Source: Avena insularis
Lineage: Eukaryota; Streptophyta; Magnoliopsida; Poales; Poaceae
Reading direction: 5' to 3'
Assembly: GCA_023614405.1 (NCBI GenBank)
Contig: CM042686.1
Location: 464,846,740-464,910,739 of the forward strand
DNA length: 64,000 nucleotides
Positions 35,863-48,418 of the stretch are shown here, piece by piece (position 1 is the stretch's first letter; every line of letters starts with the position of its first letter). The notes below the pieces were generated by a model, which was not told the origin of the DNA, searched no databases, and saw only the letters and a list, made by a program, of their open reading frames with translations. The translations under genes and the position numbers were made by a program.

Positions 35863-37256
35863 TGATACGTCCAAAACGTATCTACTTTCCCGAACACTTT
35901 TGCTATTGTTTCTCCTCTATACTTGTGTGATTTGGATGCAACTAATGCGAACTGACGCTGTTTTCAGCAGAATTGCCTCGGTGTCTACTTTTTGTGCAGA
36001 AAATCAACTATCAGGAAAAATCCCGGAAAATATGCCAAAAATCCTATTTCACCCGAAGACTCCAGAACCCAGAATACGATACGGAGAAGAGCCAGGGGGT
36101 GGCCACACCACCTGGTGGCGCGGGCCAGGCCAGGCTGCGCCAGGGGGTGGTGTGGGCCCCCAGGCACCCCCTCGGCCTCTCTCTTCGCCTATAAGGAGCC
36201 TTCTGACCTAAAAACTCCGGGGGGTTTGGCGTTTTTCCAGAAGGAGTTCCGCTCCATCGCCACCACCCGATTCCACGAAACAGCACCAGAAACTCCGTTC
36301 TGGCACCCTGCCGGGACGAGGAATTGGAGGAGATCATCGCCATCATCATCACCACCGCTTCTCCATCGACCATCCATGTTTCCCCCATCTACGAGTGAGT
36401 AATCCCCCATTGTAGGCTATGGGGATGGTAGGGATTGGATGAGATCGTTCATGTAATGGCATCAGATTGTTAGGGCATGGTGCCTAGTATCTTTTATTAG
36501 TGCTTTATGACTTTGTTGCGACTTCTTGTGCTTAATGCTTGTCACTAGGGCCCGAGTGCCATGATTTCAGATCTGAACATGTTATTGATTCATTATGATA
36601 GTATTGTTCTTGGTCTTATCTACAAGTTGTATACACACGTCGTTGTCCGGAACCTATGGCCCCGAAGTGACAGAAATCGGGATCACCGGAAGGGAAAGGC
36701 TTTGATGTGAGGATCACATGTGTTCACGGAGTGTTAATGCTTTGCTCCGGTGCTCTATTAAAAGGAGCACCTTAATTGCCAGTAGTTCCCTAGAGGCCCC
36801 GCTGCAAACGGGATGGCAGGACAAAAGATGTTGTGCAAGTTCTTATTGCGAGCACGTATGACTATATATGGAACACATGCCTAAGATTTTCTAGTACTTG
36901 GATGCTTTATCTTATTTATTTGCAATTGCCCTATGTTCTGATTGCTATGTGAATTGTCTTGTCCATGCAACACCCATCCATCCATCCCTATGCCTACTAC
37001 ACTCGAATCCCACTGTTTACTGCTTTTGTTACTATTGTCTTTGCTTTACTACTGCTGCTGCTTTACTATTCCTACTACAAAATTGTTGCTACTGATAAAC
37101 TGCTGTGAGCAAGATTGTTTCCAGGTGCAACTGAATTGACAACTCAGTTGTTAAGGCTTATAAATATTATTTGGCTCCCCTTGTGTCGAATCAATAAATT
37201 GGGTTTCACTTCCCTCGAAAATACTACGATACACCCCCTATACTTGTGGGTCATCA
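35863..37256 (+). repeat. 3' LTR of Gypsy element D
   Basis: 1394 bp, TGATACGTCCAAAACG to GTGGGTCATCA, followed by the AGCCC duplication. Confidence 0.93.
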
Positions 37257-37261
37257 AGCCC

Positions 37262-38121
37262 CACTGGCACCGGCTACCTCGAATCCATTCCCCTCGGTCC
37301 ACCATCTATCTAGAGTTCTATATGGCGAAGAACCTCATATGTCGAGCTCCATCTGTGAGGCCTCCGATGCCTGGCCTATTACAGAGCGGGAATAATGCTA
37401 GGAAATGCCTATTAATAGGAGCATAGGCGAGAGAGTGTGTGGGTTTGACCCGGAGGAGTGGATCCTCCGTGTAAACGCTAGGCTTTTCCTTGCAAAAGAG
37501 TAGGGACTCGCACTAGAGTGAGCTCTTTTTTAGAGAAACAACGGGAATTTGCTGTGAGTTTTATTGGTTACAACAATTATTACATCGATTTTATAAGGCT
37601 GCTAGAAATAAAAATAGGGACTTTGAAAAGTTTTCATCGAGTCTGATACAGTAATCATAACATTACATTGCATCGAGACGAACCGGTATAGAGGCGGCAA
37701 TTGCAAACCCATCTAGGATTCCGCTCCGCCTCCGTTTATCTTGGGGCCTTGGAGGTGTGGCTGACCATGGCCCCTCGCCGACGACAGGGTTTATTTAGAT
37801 CATTTTTCTATGTCATCTTCGGAACGGTGAGATGGAGGCTACATCTTAAAGTCAGAATAAGGTCCTCCTCGCCCTATATTCGCTTCGGTGGTGTGTCTGG
37901 CACCGGCAGAGGGCGCATGGAGTTGTTTGTCCGACGGATCTCCTGGTATCCGGCCATTCTCCGTATTTGTTGGTGTGGTTTGAGATCAGTCTCTTCCTAT
38001 CTAGGTTGTCATTTTCGACGGTGGTTGTTGCAGTGATGTGCTGGTCCTTTGAGGCTTAGCACGAGGACCCTACTATAACAATCTCCACTAGAACAAGTTT
38101 TGTCCTGACTCCAAGTGTGAG
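37262..38121. other. Unclassified intergenic DNA
   Basis: No gene or recognisable element. It likely represents old transposon-derived sequence into which element D inserted. Confidence 0.5.
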
Positions 38122-38497
38122 AAGCTTGTATTTTTTGACGAATCTGACCTGTTGGCAAAACTAATTCCTTGTCTCACCTCTTGGCAAAACTATTTCAGAA
38201 TCTGATCCCTAAGGTCAACGCCATTTAAAATGGAGCCGGAGTTGTGCATGTCGGCGCCAACACGAAGCAATAGTCGAGAAGGTCGGTGCCGGTGAGGCCG
38301 GCGCCATATCACTTGGTGCCAAACCCCCAAGGCTGCTTCCCTGTTGCTCCGTGTTGGTGCCAGCACGGATAACTTCGACCCCATTTTAAATGGCACCGAC
38401 TCTAGGGGTCAGATTTCGAAATAGTGTTACTAAGGGATCAGACAAAGAATTAATTTTGGCTATAGATCAGATTTGTAAAAAAATACAAGAAGCTCTA
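38122..38497. mobile_element. Fold-back MITE with inverted arms of about 115 bp
   Basis: The left arm (38122-38234) and right arm (38380-38497) are imperfect reverse complements over most of their length. For example CTTGTATTTTTT...AATCTGACC on the left faces the complement of GGTCAGATTT...AAATACAAG on the right, and CCATTTAAAATGG faces CCATTTTAAATGG. The core of about 145 bp is GC-rich (GGTGCCGGTGAGGCCGGCGCC). Long arms with a small core resemble Mutator-type MITEs or Foldback elements. A target duplication was not established. Confidence 0.7.
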
Positions 38498-38772
38498 GTC
38501 GGATGTTGGGTAAAAATCGCCTAAAAAGGATGTTGGGCCGAGGATCCTAGAACCTAGTTAATGCCCAATTGTCCATCTACGCGGCGAAACTCTTTTGGGT
38601 TGTGACGTGGCAACAACATGAATGTTATCCATGTTAACATCCATGTTATCCATAGATAGGATCTGAGTCCCTCCCCCTAGCAAAAAAACTAGGGTTTATC
38701 TGTCCTTCGACGGCGCCGCCGTCGAGAGTATCTCGGTGATCTGAGTGCCTACTAATTGCTCGAGCGTGATTC

Positions 38773-39930
38773 ATGGCGACTGATAGGGGTGAATCAAGTG
38801 GTGCGAAGGCGGATCCAGTAGAGGAATTGCTGAGTCGACTCAATTTCGCGGATGAGGAAGAAACAGAGTTCATCTGGGAAGAGGAGGTGGAAAATCCACA
38901 GGAGAAAGCAAAGTGGTTGGCGATCACCAAGGTCCATACTGATAGATGGTTTAGCCCTAGTGCTTTATTCGCAGAGATGCGTTCAACATGGAACCCTGCG
39001 AAGGATGTTGCGTGGAGGAGGCTTGAGGATAACCTGTACACGGTCCAATTCGCCTGTTTAGGTGATTGGAACAAAGCTATGATGCAAGGGCCTTGGTTCT
39101 TCCGGAATCAGGCGGTCATGATGGAGGAGTACGATGGGTTCCAAAACCCTAGATCGATTGTGTTGGATAAAATCATGGTATGGGCGCAAGTTCTCAAGCT
39201 CCCAGATAATTTCCTTAAAGAACCGATTATCAAAGGGATGTGCAGATCCATGGGAGAGATTGTTGAAGTTCAAATCAAATTACCAGCTGGATTTGTGGGG
39301 GAGTTTGTGCGTATTCGTGTGAAACTGGACGTCAATAAGAAGCTGATCTGTTTTGTCTCTCTGACAAAGGATAAGAAGAAGGAGTGGTATCAGATTAAAT
39401 ATGAAAAACTGCCTACGTTCTGTCACCAATGTGGTCGGCTGGGGCATTGGCATGAGGAATGCAGGGACGGTGTTCATGATGAGGTAAAATTCAAATGGGG
39501 CGACTTCATTCTAGCTGGAGGTGGCCGGGGGAGCGGCCGAGGTCGTAGTGGAGGAAGAGGTGGCGATTTTGGAAGAGCTCCCTTCATGGGTAGAGGGAGG
39601 GGAAGATTTGGAGGTATGCACGCTAGTACGCATGATGACAAGTCGTGGAATGAAGATGCAGACATGGACGAGTCAAATGATAACCCCAATAGGAAGAGAT
39701 CAAACCCAAGTGCGTATGATCAGAATACTAATGTTCTGGCATTGTCTGATTCAGGGAATAAGGTGTCGGACATGGTGGGTCTCTTTGATGGTGAGAATGG
39801 TGAGACGGTGTCAACAGGGTGTGTGACGCCGAGGAAGACACAAGCAACTAAACGATATAAAGCTGTTGGAGACAGTAACTCCAAAATGATATCGGCGACC
39901 CCCATGCCAGGGGTCGACCGGACGCAATGA
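38773..39930 (+). CDS. LINE ORF1 protein (nucleic-acid binding, CCHC)
   Basis: A 385-aa open frame. The N-terminal part (about 45-215) has the DUF4283-like fold typical of plant L1 ORF1 (WLAITKVHTDRWF, PWFFRNQAVMMEEYDG, LPDNFL). A CCHC zinc knuckle CHQCGRLGHWHEEC follows at about 217-230. Then comes an RGG/GRGRG-rich segment (about 250-285), consistent with RNA binding. The stop TGA (39928-39930) overlaps the ORF2 start ATG (39927), an ATGA-type junction suggesting coupled translation. Unlike ORF2 it is not interrupted. It would form the ribonucleoprotein with LINE RNA. Confidence 0.85.
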   Translation: MATDRGESSGAKADPVEELLSRLNFADEEETEFIWEEEVENPQEKAKWLAITKVHTDRWFSPSALFAEMRSTWNPAKDVAWRRLEDNLYTVQFACLGDWNKAMMQGPWFFRNQAVMMEEYDGFQNPRSIVLDKIMVWAQVLKLPDNFLKEPIIKGMCRSMGEIVEVQIKLPAGFVGEFVRIRVKLDVNKKLICFVSLTKDKKKEWYQIKYEKLPTFCHQCGRLGHWHEECRDGVHDEVKFKWGDFILAGGGRGSGRGRSGGRGGDFGRAPFMGRGRGRFGGMHASTHDDKSWNEDADMDESNDNPNRKRSNPSAYDQNTNVLALSDSGNKVSDMVGLFDGENGETVSTGCVTPRKTQATKRYKAVGDSNSKMISATPMPGVDRTQ

Positions 39931-41829
39931 GGATACTAAGATGGAACTGCCGTGGCCTAAAAAAGGCGGCGGCAGTCAAGGCGCTCCTTGATGTCGTGAG
40001 ACGGAGGAGCCCTGACATAGTCTTTCTGTCAGAAACACATCTGGACCGGTTTGCGGCAGAGATGTTGAGAAGGCAAGTTCATATGGATTTTAAAGAAGTG
40101 GTTGCTAGTGATGGAAGGAGCGGTGGTTTGATTGTTTTCTGGAAAAAGGAGATTATCCTATCTGTTAGGGATAGAACACATAATTTCATTGATATGATGG
40201 TGGGCTGTGGACAGGAGAATATATGGAGACTGACAGGCATGTACGGGGAGCCCAGGTGGGAGGATAAACACCTAACATGGCAGAGGTTGAGAGATATTAA
40301 AACCGTGGGAGATATGCCATGGTTGGTGATAGGTGATCTCAATGACATTCTCTACCCTTTTGAAAAATAGGGTGGTAGACAAAGACCGGGACATTTCATG
40401 CAAGCTTTCCGTCAGGCGATTGATGATTGCTTGTTATCAGATGTGGGATATGTGGGGGATAGATTTACTTGGCATAGAGGAGACATAAGGGAAAGGCTTG
40501 ATAGAGCTCTAGCAAATGAAGGATGGTTAGCAAAATTTCCTAAATCAAGTCTGCTGCACCTGGACTACTACAGGTCAGATCACCGACCAATCTTAATGTG
40601 TGTGGAGGAGACTGCGGTCTCCCAGCAGCAAAGTCCAACCATTCTTCGATTTGAGGCACGTTGGCTCAAAGAGAAGAACTTCTTAGAGGTGGTGGAAGAT
40701 GCCTGGGAAAGATCGAGTTTCTTAGCCCAAACTGATTCACTAGCTGGGAAGTTGTCACATATTCATGAGAGCTTGCATCAATGGGACAAATCTATTCTAA
40801 AGAGAACAAAAAACTCTCTCCGCCATACTCAGCGGCAGTTGGAGTCTGTGGTGAGGGAGTCGTTAAATGCTGAAAACATTAGAAGGCAGAAGGAGCTTTC
40901 CGAAGAAATTGAGAAGTTGCTAGAGATGGAAGAGATGCACTGGGCTCAGAGAAGTAGGGTAAATTGGCTCCAGTTCGGAGACAAGAATACATCGTTTTTC
41001 CATAATTTTGCCTCTGCTAGAAGGCGAAGAAACAGTATAAAGAAGCTGAAGGATAGCAACAGGAACTGGTTAGAAGGGTCAGACTACTTAAATCCACATA
41101 TCTCTGACTTTTTTGCGGGGCTCTTCACTACTGAAATTGATGAACCAGACCCTCAGATGATTTCAAAAGTTAAACCAAAAGTCACTATGGAGATGAATGG
41201 CAATCTAATGAGGACTTATTCAGCCGAGGATGTTAAGAGGGCCCTGTTCTCAATTGGCGATACTAAAGCGCCTGGGTCTGATGGTCTTCATGCTCTCTTC
41301 TTCAAAAAGTGCGGGCACATATTTGGGGAGGCCCTATCAAATGAAGTCTTGGAGGCAATCAATAACAAGGTAATTCTGGAGGGCTGGAATGATACAATTA
41401 TTGTCCTTATACCGAAGGTTGATTCTCCAGAAACAATTTCTCAATATAGACCAATCAGCTTATGCAATGTTTTATATAAAATCATTTAAAAAATGATAGC
41501 TACGAGGTTGTAAGTTATTTTGGATGAGGTTATTTCTCCCGTCCAAAGTGCTTTTGTGCCAGGAAGATTGATTACTGATAATATCTTGATTGCATATGAA
41601 AGCATGCATGCAATTAAGAATAAAAAGAAGGGGAAGACGGGGTACTGTGCGGTCAAGCTTGACATGCACAAGGCGTATGATAGGGTGGAGTGGAAATTCC
41701 TGCATAAAATGATGTTTCAGTTGGGTTTCCAACATGAGTTTGTTGATTTGCTTATGGCTTGTATTAAATCAGTTAAATACAAGGTGAGATTTAATGGTCA
41801 AGAAACTGATGAGTTCTGTCCCACAAAGG

Positions 41830-43230
41830 TGTTGGAGATATGCCCAAGAGGCAATAATAAAAGTGGTTATTATTATATCTTTGTGTTTATGATGAATGTT
41901 TGCATCCCATGCTATAATTGTATTATAAGGAAACACTAATACATGTGTGTTTTGTAAACATAAAAGAGTCCCTAGTAAGCCTCTTGTTGAACTAGCTTGT
42001 TGATTAATTGATGATCATGGTTTCCTGATCATGGACATTGGATGTCATTAATAATAAGGTTATATCATTAGGAGAATGATGTGATGGACACACACCCATA
42101 GTAAGCGTAGCATAAGATCAAGTCGTTACGTTCGTATTGCTATAAGCTTTCAAATGCATAGTAACCTAATCCTTCGACCATGAGGTTATGTTAATCACCA
42201 TCACCGGATGGGTACTTTGATGACATCAAACACCGCTTCGTAACTGGGTGGTTATAAAGGTGTCATTGGGTATTCTAAAAGTATGTGTTGAAGCGCATGT
42301 ACCAAGATTGGGATTTGTCCATCCATATGACGGATAGATATGCTCTGGGCCCTCTCGGTGGAATGTCATCTAGTTAGCTTGCAAGCATGTGACTAGGTCA
42401 CAAGGGATGACATAACATGGAACGAGTAAAGAGTACTTATCAATAACGAGATAGAACTAGGTATGGAGATACCGACGATCAAACCTCGGATAAGTAGAGT
42501 ATCGCGTGACAAAGGGAATTGGTTTCGTATGTTAATGGTTCTATCGATCACGAAGTCATCGTTGAGTATGTGGGAGCCGTTATGGATCTCCAGATCCTGC
42601 TGATGGTTATTGATCGGAGAGGTGTCTCCATCATGTCTACATATTCACGAACCGTAGGGTGACACACTTAAGGTTCGAAGTTGTTTTAAGTAGATATGGA
42701 ATGTGCGTTGGAGACCGAATGTTGTTCAGAGTGGAGGCACCCCTCCCTCTATATATAGAGGGGTGGAGGCGCCACCCCCCTTGCCCCCTCCCACTCCAAA
42801 CCCTAGCCGCCTCTCTCCTCCTCCTTCCATCTGCTCTGGCTTAGGCGAAGCCCTGCAGAATTCTCTACTCCACCACCACCACCACGCCGTCGTGCTGCTG
42901 GGATTCCGTGGAGTGATCTACTACCTCCGCTGCTCGCTGGAACAGGGAGAGGAAGGTCTGCTTCGACTCTGCAAGTGTGACCGATTGTGGAAGCGCTACC
43001 GGAACGCGGCGCCGGAAGGATCATCTACTCGATCTTGAGATCGGCAAGTGATCGTCTACATCAACCATGAGATCCGATCTCGCACAAGGCTTTCGGATCT
43101 ACAAGGGTTAGTACAGATCTATCTCGTTGCACATGTCTAATAGATTAGATCTTGGCTTTTATCTAGATTAGATATGGGTTTGTTTGTTCTTGCGGTAGAT
43201 TTTTTTGTTTTCCATGCTACAAACCCATCA
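41830..43230 (+). repeat. 5' LTR of the Copia element
   Basis: 1401 bp, TGTTGGAGATATGCC to AAACCCATCA. Compared with the 3' LTR it lacks about 270-290 bases of U3 just upstream of the TATATATA box (about 42750), the break lying near 42735. Confidence 0.9.
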
Positions 43231-43231
43231 G

Positions 43232-43244
43232 TGGTATCAGAGCC
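43232..43244 (+). promoter_or_regulatory. Primer binding site of the Copia element (initiator tRNA-Met)
   Basis: TGGTATCAGAGCC lies one base after the LTR and is complementary to the plant initiator tRNA-Met 3' end. Confidence 0.9.
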
Positions 43245-44437
43245 TTGTCTATGCGTAGATCTGTTGCACGAGTAGAACACAATGGTTTTGTGGGCGTTGG
43301 TGCTCATGCCGTCTTTTGCTTTGTGTACTTTGCATCTTGCAGTATGGTGGGATGAAGCGGCTCGGGCTAACCTTACATGTCATCGCACATGAGACTTGCT
43401 CCACGTTTGACGTGTAACTTGCTTTGCACAAGTGGCTTTGCGGGTGTCTGTCTCTCCCACCATAGTATAGATCCAATTTACACTTTGTACTTGATAGCAC
43501 TTGTATCAACGTTGTGGTTCAGTTTCGTAGGTAAGATCCGTTCTTATTCGAAAGCCCCAAACCACGTAAAACATGCAAAGAAAATTAGAGGCGTCTAACT
43601 TGTTTTTGCAGGGGTTTTGTGATGTGATATGGCCATCATGTGATTGTGATTATATTTGATGTATGCAATGATCCTTGTTGTAATATGGCAATCGCAGAGC
43701 CTAATGGTTGTCTTTAATTCTGTTAAGACCTGCGTGTCTATTCATCTTGTAATAGCTTTATTCCAAGTAGTTGTAATAGTTGCTAGTGATGATGGACAAC
43801 CATGAAGCAGCGCCACTGACCTTGATGCAATGCTGGTGATGATGGAGATCATGTCCATGCTTTGAGATGGAGATCAAAGGCATAAGAAGAAAGGGCCATA
43901 TCATATCACACTAATTATGAATTGCCTGTGATGTTAATCCTTTATGCATCTTGTATTGCTTAGATCACGATGGTAGCATTATAAGATGATCCCTCTCACT
44001 AAATTTCAAGTAATAAAGTGTTCGTCCTTAGTTGGCACCGTTGCTAAGACTCGTCGTTTCGAAGCATCTCGTGATGATCGGATGTGATAGATTCTACGTG
44101 TGCATACAACGGGTGCAAGCCAGATTTGCACATGCGGAAACTAAGGTTAATCTTGACGAGCCTAGCATGTACAGACATGGTCTCGGAACACGGAATACCG
44201 AAAGGTAGAGCACGAGTCATATAAATGATATGATGAACATGAAGATTGTTTGCCGATGAAACTACATCTTCTCTTGTGAAGATCGGACTTGGTGTAGTGG
44301 ACTTGGTTCGTGTAATCACTAAGACAATGTGAGGGATGTTGTTTTGAGTGGGAGTTCACCTAGTTAATTTAAGAATTAAAATTGAACTCAATTTATCATA
44401 AACTTAGTCTAAACTACTTGCAAATTTGTTGTAGATT
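43245..44437 (+). other. Untranslated leader of the Copia element
   Basis: About 1.2 kb between PBS and gag. No coding frame with domain content. Long leaders are usual in this group. Confidence 0.6.
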
Positions 44438-47400
44438 ATGGTGAACCTCTCCATCAATTTCAATGCGTTCCTAGAGAAAGAAAAGCTTAAGAACAATGGA
44501 AGAAACTTCACGGACTGGCTACGTGGACTGAAGATTGTCCTCAGGGATGGTCAGTTGACCTATGTGCTCGAAGCACCGCTAGGTGACCCACCTGTAGAAG
44601 ATGCCACCGATGACGTAAAGAATGTTTACGCCACTCGGAAAAATCATTACTCCACAGTTCAGTGTGCCATCCTATACGGTTTAGAAACGGAGCTTCAGAA
44701 GTGCTTTGAGCACCACGACCCGTTCGAGATCATTAAGGAGCTCAAGCTCATTTTTGAGACTCACGCGGCCATGGAGAGCTATGAGGCCTCCGAAAAGTTC
44801 TTTAACTGTAAGATGGAAGAGGGTAGCTCCGTTAGCGAGCACGTGCTCACCATGTCTGGGCACGCAAACAAGCTCCAAGAGTTGGGGATAACAATTCCTA
44901 ATGAGTTAGGGATTCACCGTGTCCTCCAATCACGCCCGAGTTATAAGAACTTTGTGATGAACTACAATATGCCTTTGCATGAACAAGGCGTTGCACGAAC
45001 TATCGTCCATGCTGAAAACTGCTGAAGTGGAGATCAAGAAGGAGCACCAAGTGTTGATGGTCAATAAGACCACCAATTTCAAGAAACAGGGCAAGCCTAA
45101 GAACAAGGGCAACTTCAAGAAGGACGGCAAGAAAGCTGCTGCACCTGCTAAGAAACCCAAGGCTGGTCCTAAGCACGAAAGAATGCTTCTCTTGCAAGGG
45201 TGGTCCTTTGGGCGTAACTGCCCCAAGTACCTAGCAGATCTGAAGAACGGCAACATCAATAAGAAAGGTATATTCGATATACATGTTATTGATGTGTATC
45301 TTACTAGTAATCGTAGTAGTGCCTGGGTATTTGATACTGGTTCGGTTGCTCATATTTGTAACTCGAAGCAGAGCTGCGGAATAAATGAAGACCGGCGAGA
45401 GCGAGGTGACGATCTTGTTGGAAATGGCTCCAAAGTTGATGTGATCGTCGTCGGCACGCTCCCTCTACATCTACCTTCGGGATTAGTTTTAAATTTGAAT
45501 AATTGTTATTTGGTGTCTGCGTTAAGCATGAACATTATATCTGGATCTTGTTTATTGCGAGACGGTTACTCTTTTAAGTCCGAGAATAAAGGTTGTTCGA
45601 TTTATATGAGTAATATCTTTTATGGTAATGCACCTGAGATGAATGGTTTATTCTTACTGAATCTCGATAGTAGTGATACACATGTTCACAACATAGATGC
45701 TAAACAAACAAAATTGAATGATAATTCTACATACATGTAATGCTGTCTTGGTCACATTGGAGTGAAGCGTATGAAGAAACTCCATTCTGATGGACTTCTT
45801 GAATCACTTGAAAGATGCGAAGCATGTCTAATGGGAAAAATAACTAAGACTCCATTCTCTGGAATAATGGAGCGAGCTACAGACTTATTGGAAATAATAC
45901 ATACCGATGTGTGCGGTCTAATGAGTGTAGCGTCGCGTGGTGGATATCATTATGTTCTCACTTTCACGGATGACTTAAGTAGATATGGGTATGTCTACTT
46001 TATGAAACATAAGTCCAAAACTTTTGAGAAGTTTAAGGAATTTCAAAGTGAAGTGGAAAATCATCGTAACAAGAAGATTAAGTTTCTGCGTTCTGACCGC
46101 GGAGGTGAATATCTAAGTTATGAGTTTGGCATGCATTTAAGGAAATGTGGAATACTTTCGCAGTTGACACCGCCGGGAACACCACAGCATAATGGTGTGT
46201 CCGAACGTCGTAATCGAACTCTCTTAGATATGGTTCGGTCTATGATGTCTCTTACAGATTTACCGCTATCGTTTTGGGGCTATGCATTAGAGACAGCCGC
46301 ATTCACTTTAAATAGGGCACCATCTAAATCCGTTGAAATGACACCGTTTAATTGTGGTTTGGAAAGAAACCTAAGTTGTCGCTCCTTAAAGTTTGGGGTT
46401 GCGGCGTATGTAAAGAAGTTACAAACCGATAAGCTTGAACCCAAAGCGGAGAAATGCGTCTTCATAGGATACCCTAAAGAAACAATTGGGTATACCTTCT
46501 ATCATAGATCCGAAGGCAAAGTTTTCGTTGCCAAGAATGGATCCTTTCTTGAGAAGGAGTTTCTCTCGAAGGAATTGACTAGAAGGAAAGTAGAACTCGA
46601 CGAGGTTATTGAACCTTCTCTCGGAGTTGAGAGTAGCGCAGCACCGGAAGATGTTTTTGTGCCGCCTGCACCAATTGGAGAGGAAGCTCATGATGGTGAT
46701 CATGAAACTTCGAACGAAGTTGCTGCTGAACTCAAGAAGTCAACGAGGGTTCATACCACTCCTGATTGGTATGACCCTGCCTTGAACGTCATGTTGGTGG
46801 ACAACACTGATGACCCTGCGACGTATGAAGAAGCTATGGTGAGCCCAGATTCCGACAAATGGCTAGAAGCCATGAAATCCGAAATGGGATCCATGTACGA
46901 AAACCAAGTATGGACTTTGGTGGACTTACCGGATGGCCCTAAGGCTGTCGAGAACAAATGGATTTTCAAAATAAAAACAGATGCTGATGGTAATGTTACC
47001 GTCTATAAAGCTCGACTTGTCGCGAAAGGGTTCCGACAAATTCAAGGAGTTGACTACGATGAGACTTTCTTACCAGTAGCGAAGCTAAAGTCTGTAAGGA
47101 TTTTGTTAGCAATTGCTGCATATTTCGATTATGAGATTTGGCAGATGGATGTCAAAACAGCGTTCCTTAATGGTGACATTGAGGAAGAGTTGTATATGGT
47201 ACAACCCAAGGGTTTTGTCGAGCCTAAAGATGCTGACAAGGTATGCAAACTTCAGCGCTCCATTTATGGACTGAAGCAAGCATCTCGGAGTTGGAATCAA
47301 CGTTTTGATAAAGTAATCAAAAACTTTGGATTTATACAAACTTATGGAGAAGCTTGTATTTACAAGAAAGTGAGTGGGAGCTCTGTAGCATTCCTAGTAC

Positions 47401-48385
47401 TATATGTAGATGACATATTGTTGATTGGGAATGATATAGAACTTCTTAATAGTGTCAAAGCCTATTTGAATAATAGTTTTTCAATGAAGGATCTTGGTGA
47501 AGCGGCATATATTCTAGGCATCAAGATTTATAGAGATAGATCAAGACGCCTAATAGCGCTTTCACAAAGTACATACTTGGACAAAGTTCTAAAGAAGTTT
47601 AGAATGGAAGAGAGCAAGAAAGGGTTCGTGCCCATGTTGTCAGGTAAGACCTTGAGTAAGACTCAAAGTCCACTCTGGCGTAAGATAGAGAGAAGATGAA
47701 TAATATTCCCTATGCCTCGGCCATAGGTTCTATCATGTATGCCATGCTGTGTACAAGACCGGATATAGCACATGCTGTTAGTTTGACTAGTAGATATCAA
47801 AGTGATCCTGGAATGGAGCACTGGACAGCGGTCAAGAATATCCTAAAGTACCTGAATAGGACTAAGGATATGGTTCTTTCTTATGGAGGTGATGAACAGC
47901 TTGTTGTAAACAGTTACACTGATGCTAGTTGGAACACCGATCCAGATGACTCGAAGTCACAGTCTGGATACGTATTTATTTTGAATGGTGCTGCAGTGAG
48001 CTGGAGGAGTGCCAAGCAAAGCGTTGTGGCGAAATCTTCAACTGAATCGGAATACATAGCTGCTTCGGAGGCTGCACAAGAAGCCATATGGATGAAGGAG
48101 TTCATTACTGAACTTGGCGTGGTTCCTAGTGCGTTGGACCCGATGGCCATCTACTGTGACAACACAGGTGCCATAGCTAATGCACAGGAGCCGAGGTTAC
48201 ATAGCAGGCTGAAGCACATCAAGCTACGTTTCCATGCTATTCGCGAGTATGTCCGAGATGGTGACATAAAGATTTGCAAAGTACACACTGATCTAAATGT
48301 GCCAGATTCGTTGACTAAACCTCTCCCTAGAGCAAAGCATGACCAACACCAGAACGCCATGGGTGTGAGGTATATTACCATGTAA
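44438..48385 (+). pseudogene. Copia polyprotein (gag, protease, integrase, RT, RNase H), broken
   Basis: Gag starts MVNLSINFNAFLEKEKL. A frameshift near 44980 moves the frame. The gag zinc knuckle region (about 45180-45225) is scrambled by a local shift, with CFSCKG in one frame and NCPKY in another. Protease WVFDTGSVAHIC follows at about 45325. A TAA at 45738-45740 precedes integrase (CEACLMGK; D in HTDVCG, D in RSDRGGEY, E in NGVSERRN). The RT has WQMDVKTAFLNG and the catalytic YVDDI at about 47405. A frameshift near 47670 separates RNase H (YTDASWN, STESEYIA, HTDLNVPDSLTKPL), which ends at 48383-48385. At least three breaks make it non-autonomous now. Confidence 0.9.
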
Positions 48386-48407
48386 TCTAGATTATTGACT
48401 CTAGTGC

Positions 48408-48418
48408 AAGTGGGAGAC
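48408..48418 (+). promoter_or_regulatory. Polypurine tract of the Copia element
   Basis: AAGTGGGAGAC directly before the 3' LTR. Confidence 0.85.

Larger units (their letters stand above)
19376..37256 (+). mobile_element. Non-autonomous Gypsy element D (outer element of a nest)
   Basis: A complete element with near-identical LTRs and a perfect 5-bp duplication AGCCC (19371-19375 and 37257-37261). Removing the inner element E leaves about 9.8 kb. Inside are a PBS, a broken gag-protease region, an intact extra ORF of 370 aa and a long 3' noncoding region ending in a PPT. No reverse transcriptase, RNase H or integrase is present anywhere, so it depends on enzymes in trans. The extra ORF and tRNA-Asp-type PBS point to the Athila group. 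The LTR start TGATACGTCCAAAACG is common in Triticeae Gypsy families. Confidence 0.92.

Noticed and set aside
43251..43509. Small frames in the Copia leader
   Set aside because: No domain, and located between PBS and gag where no protein is expected.
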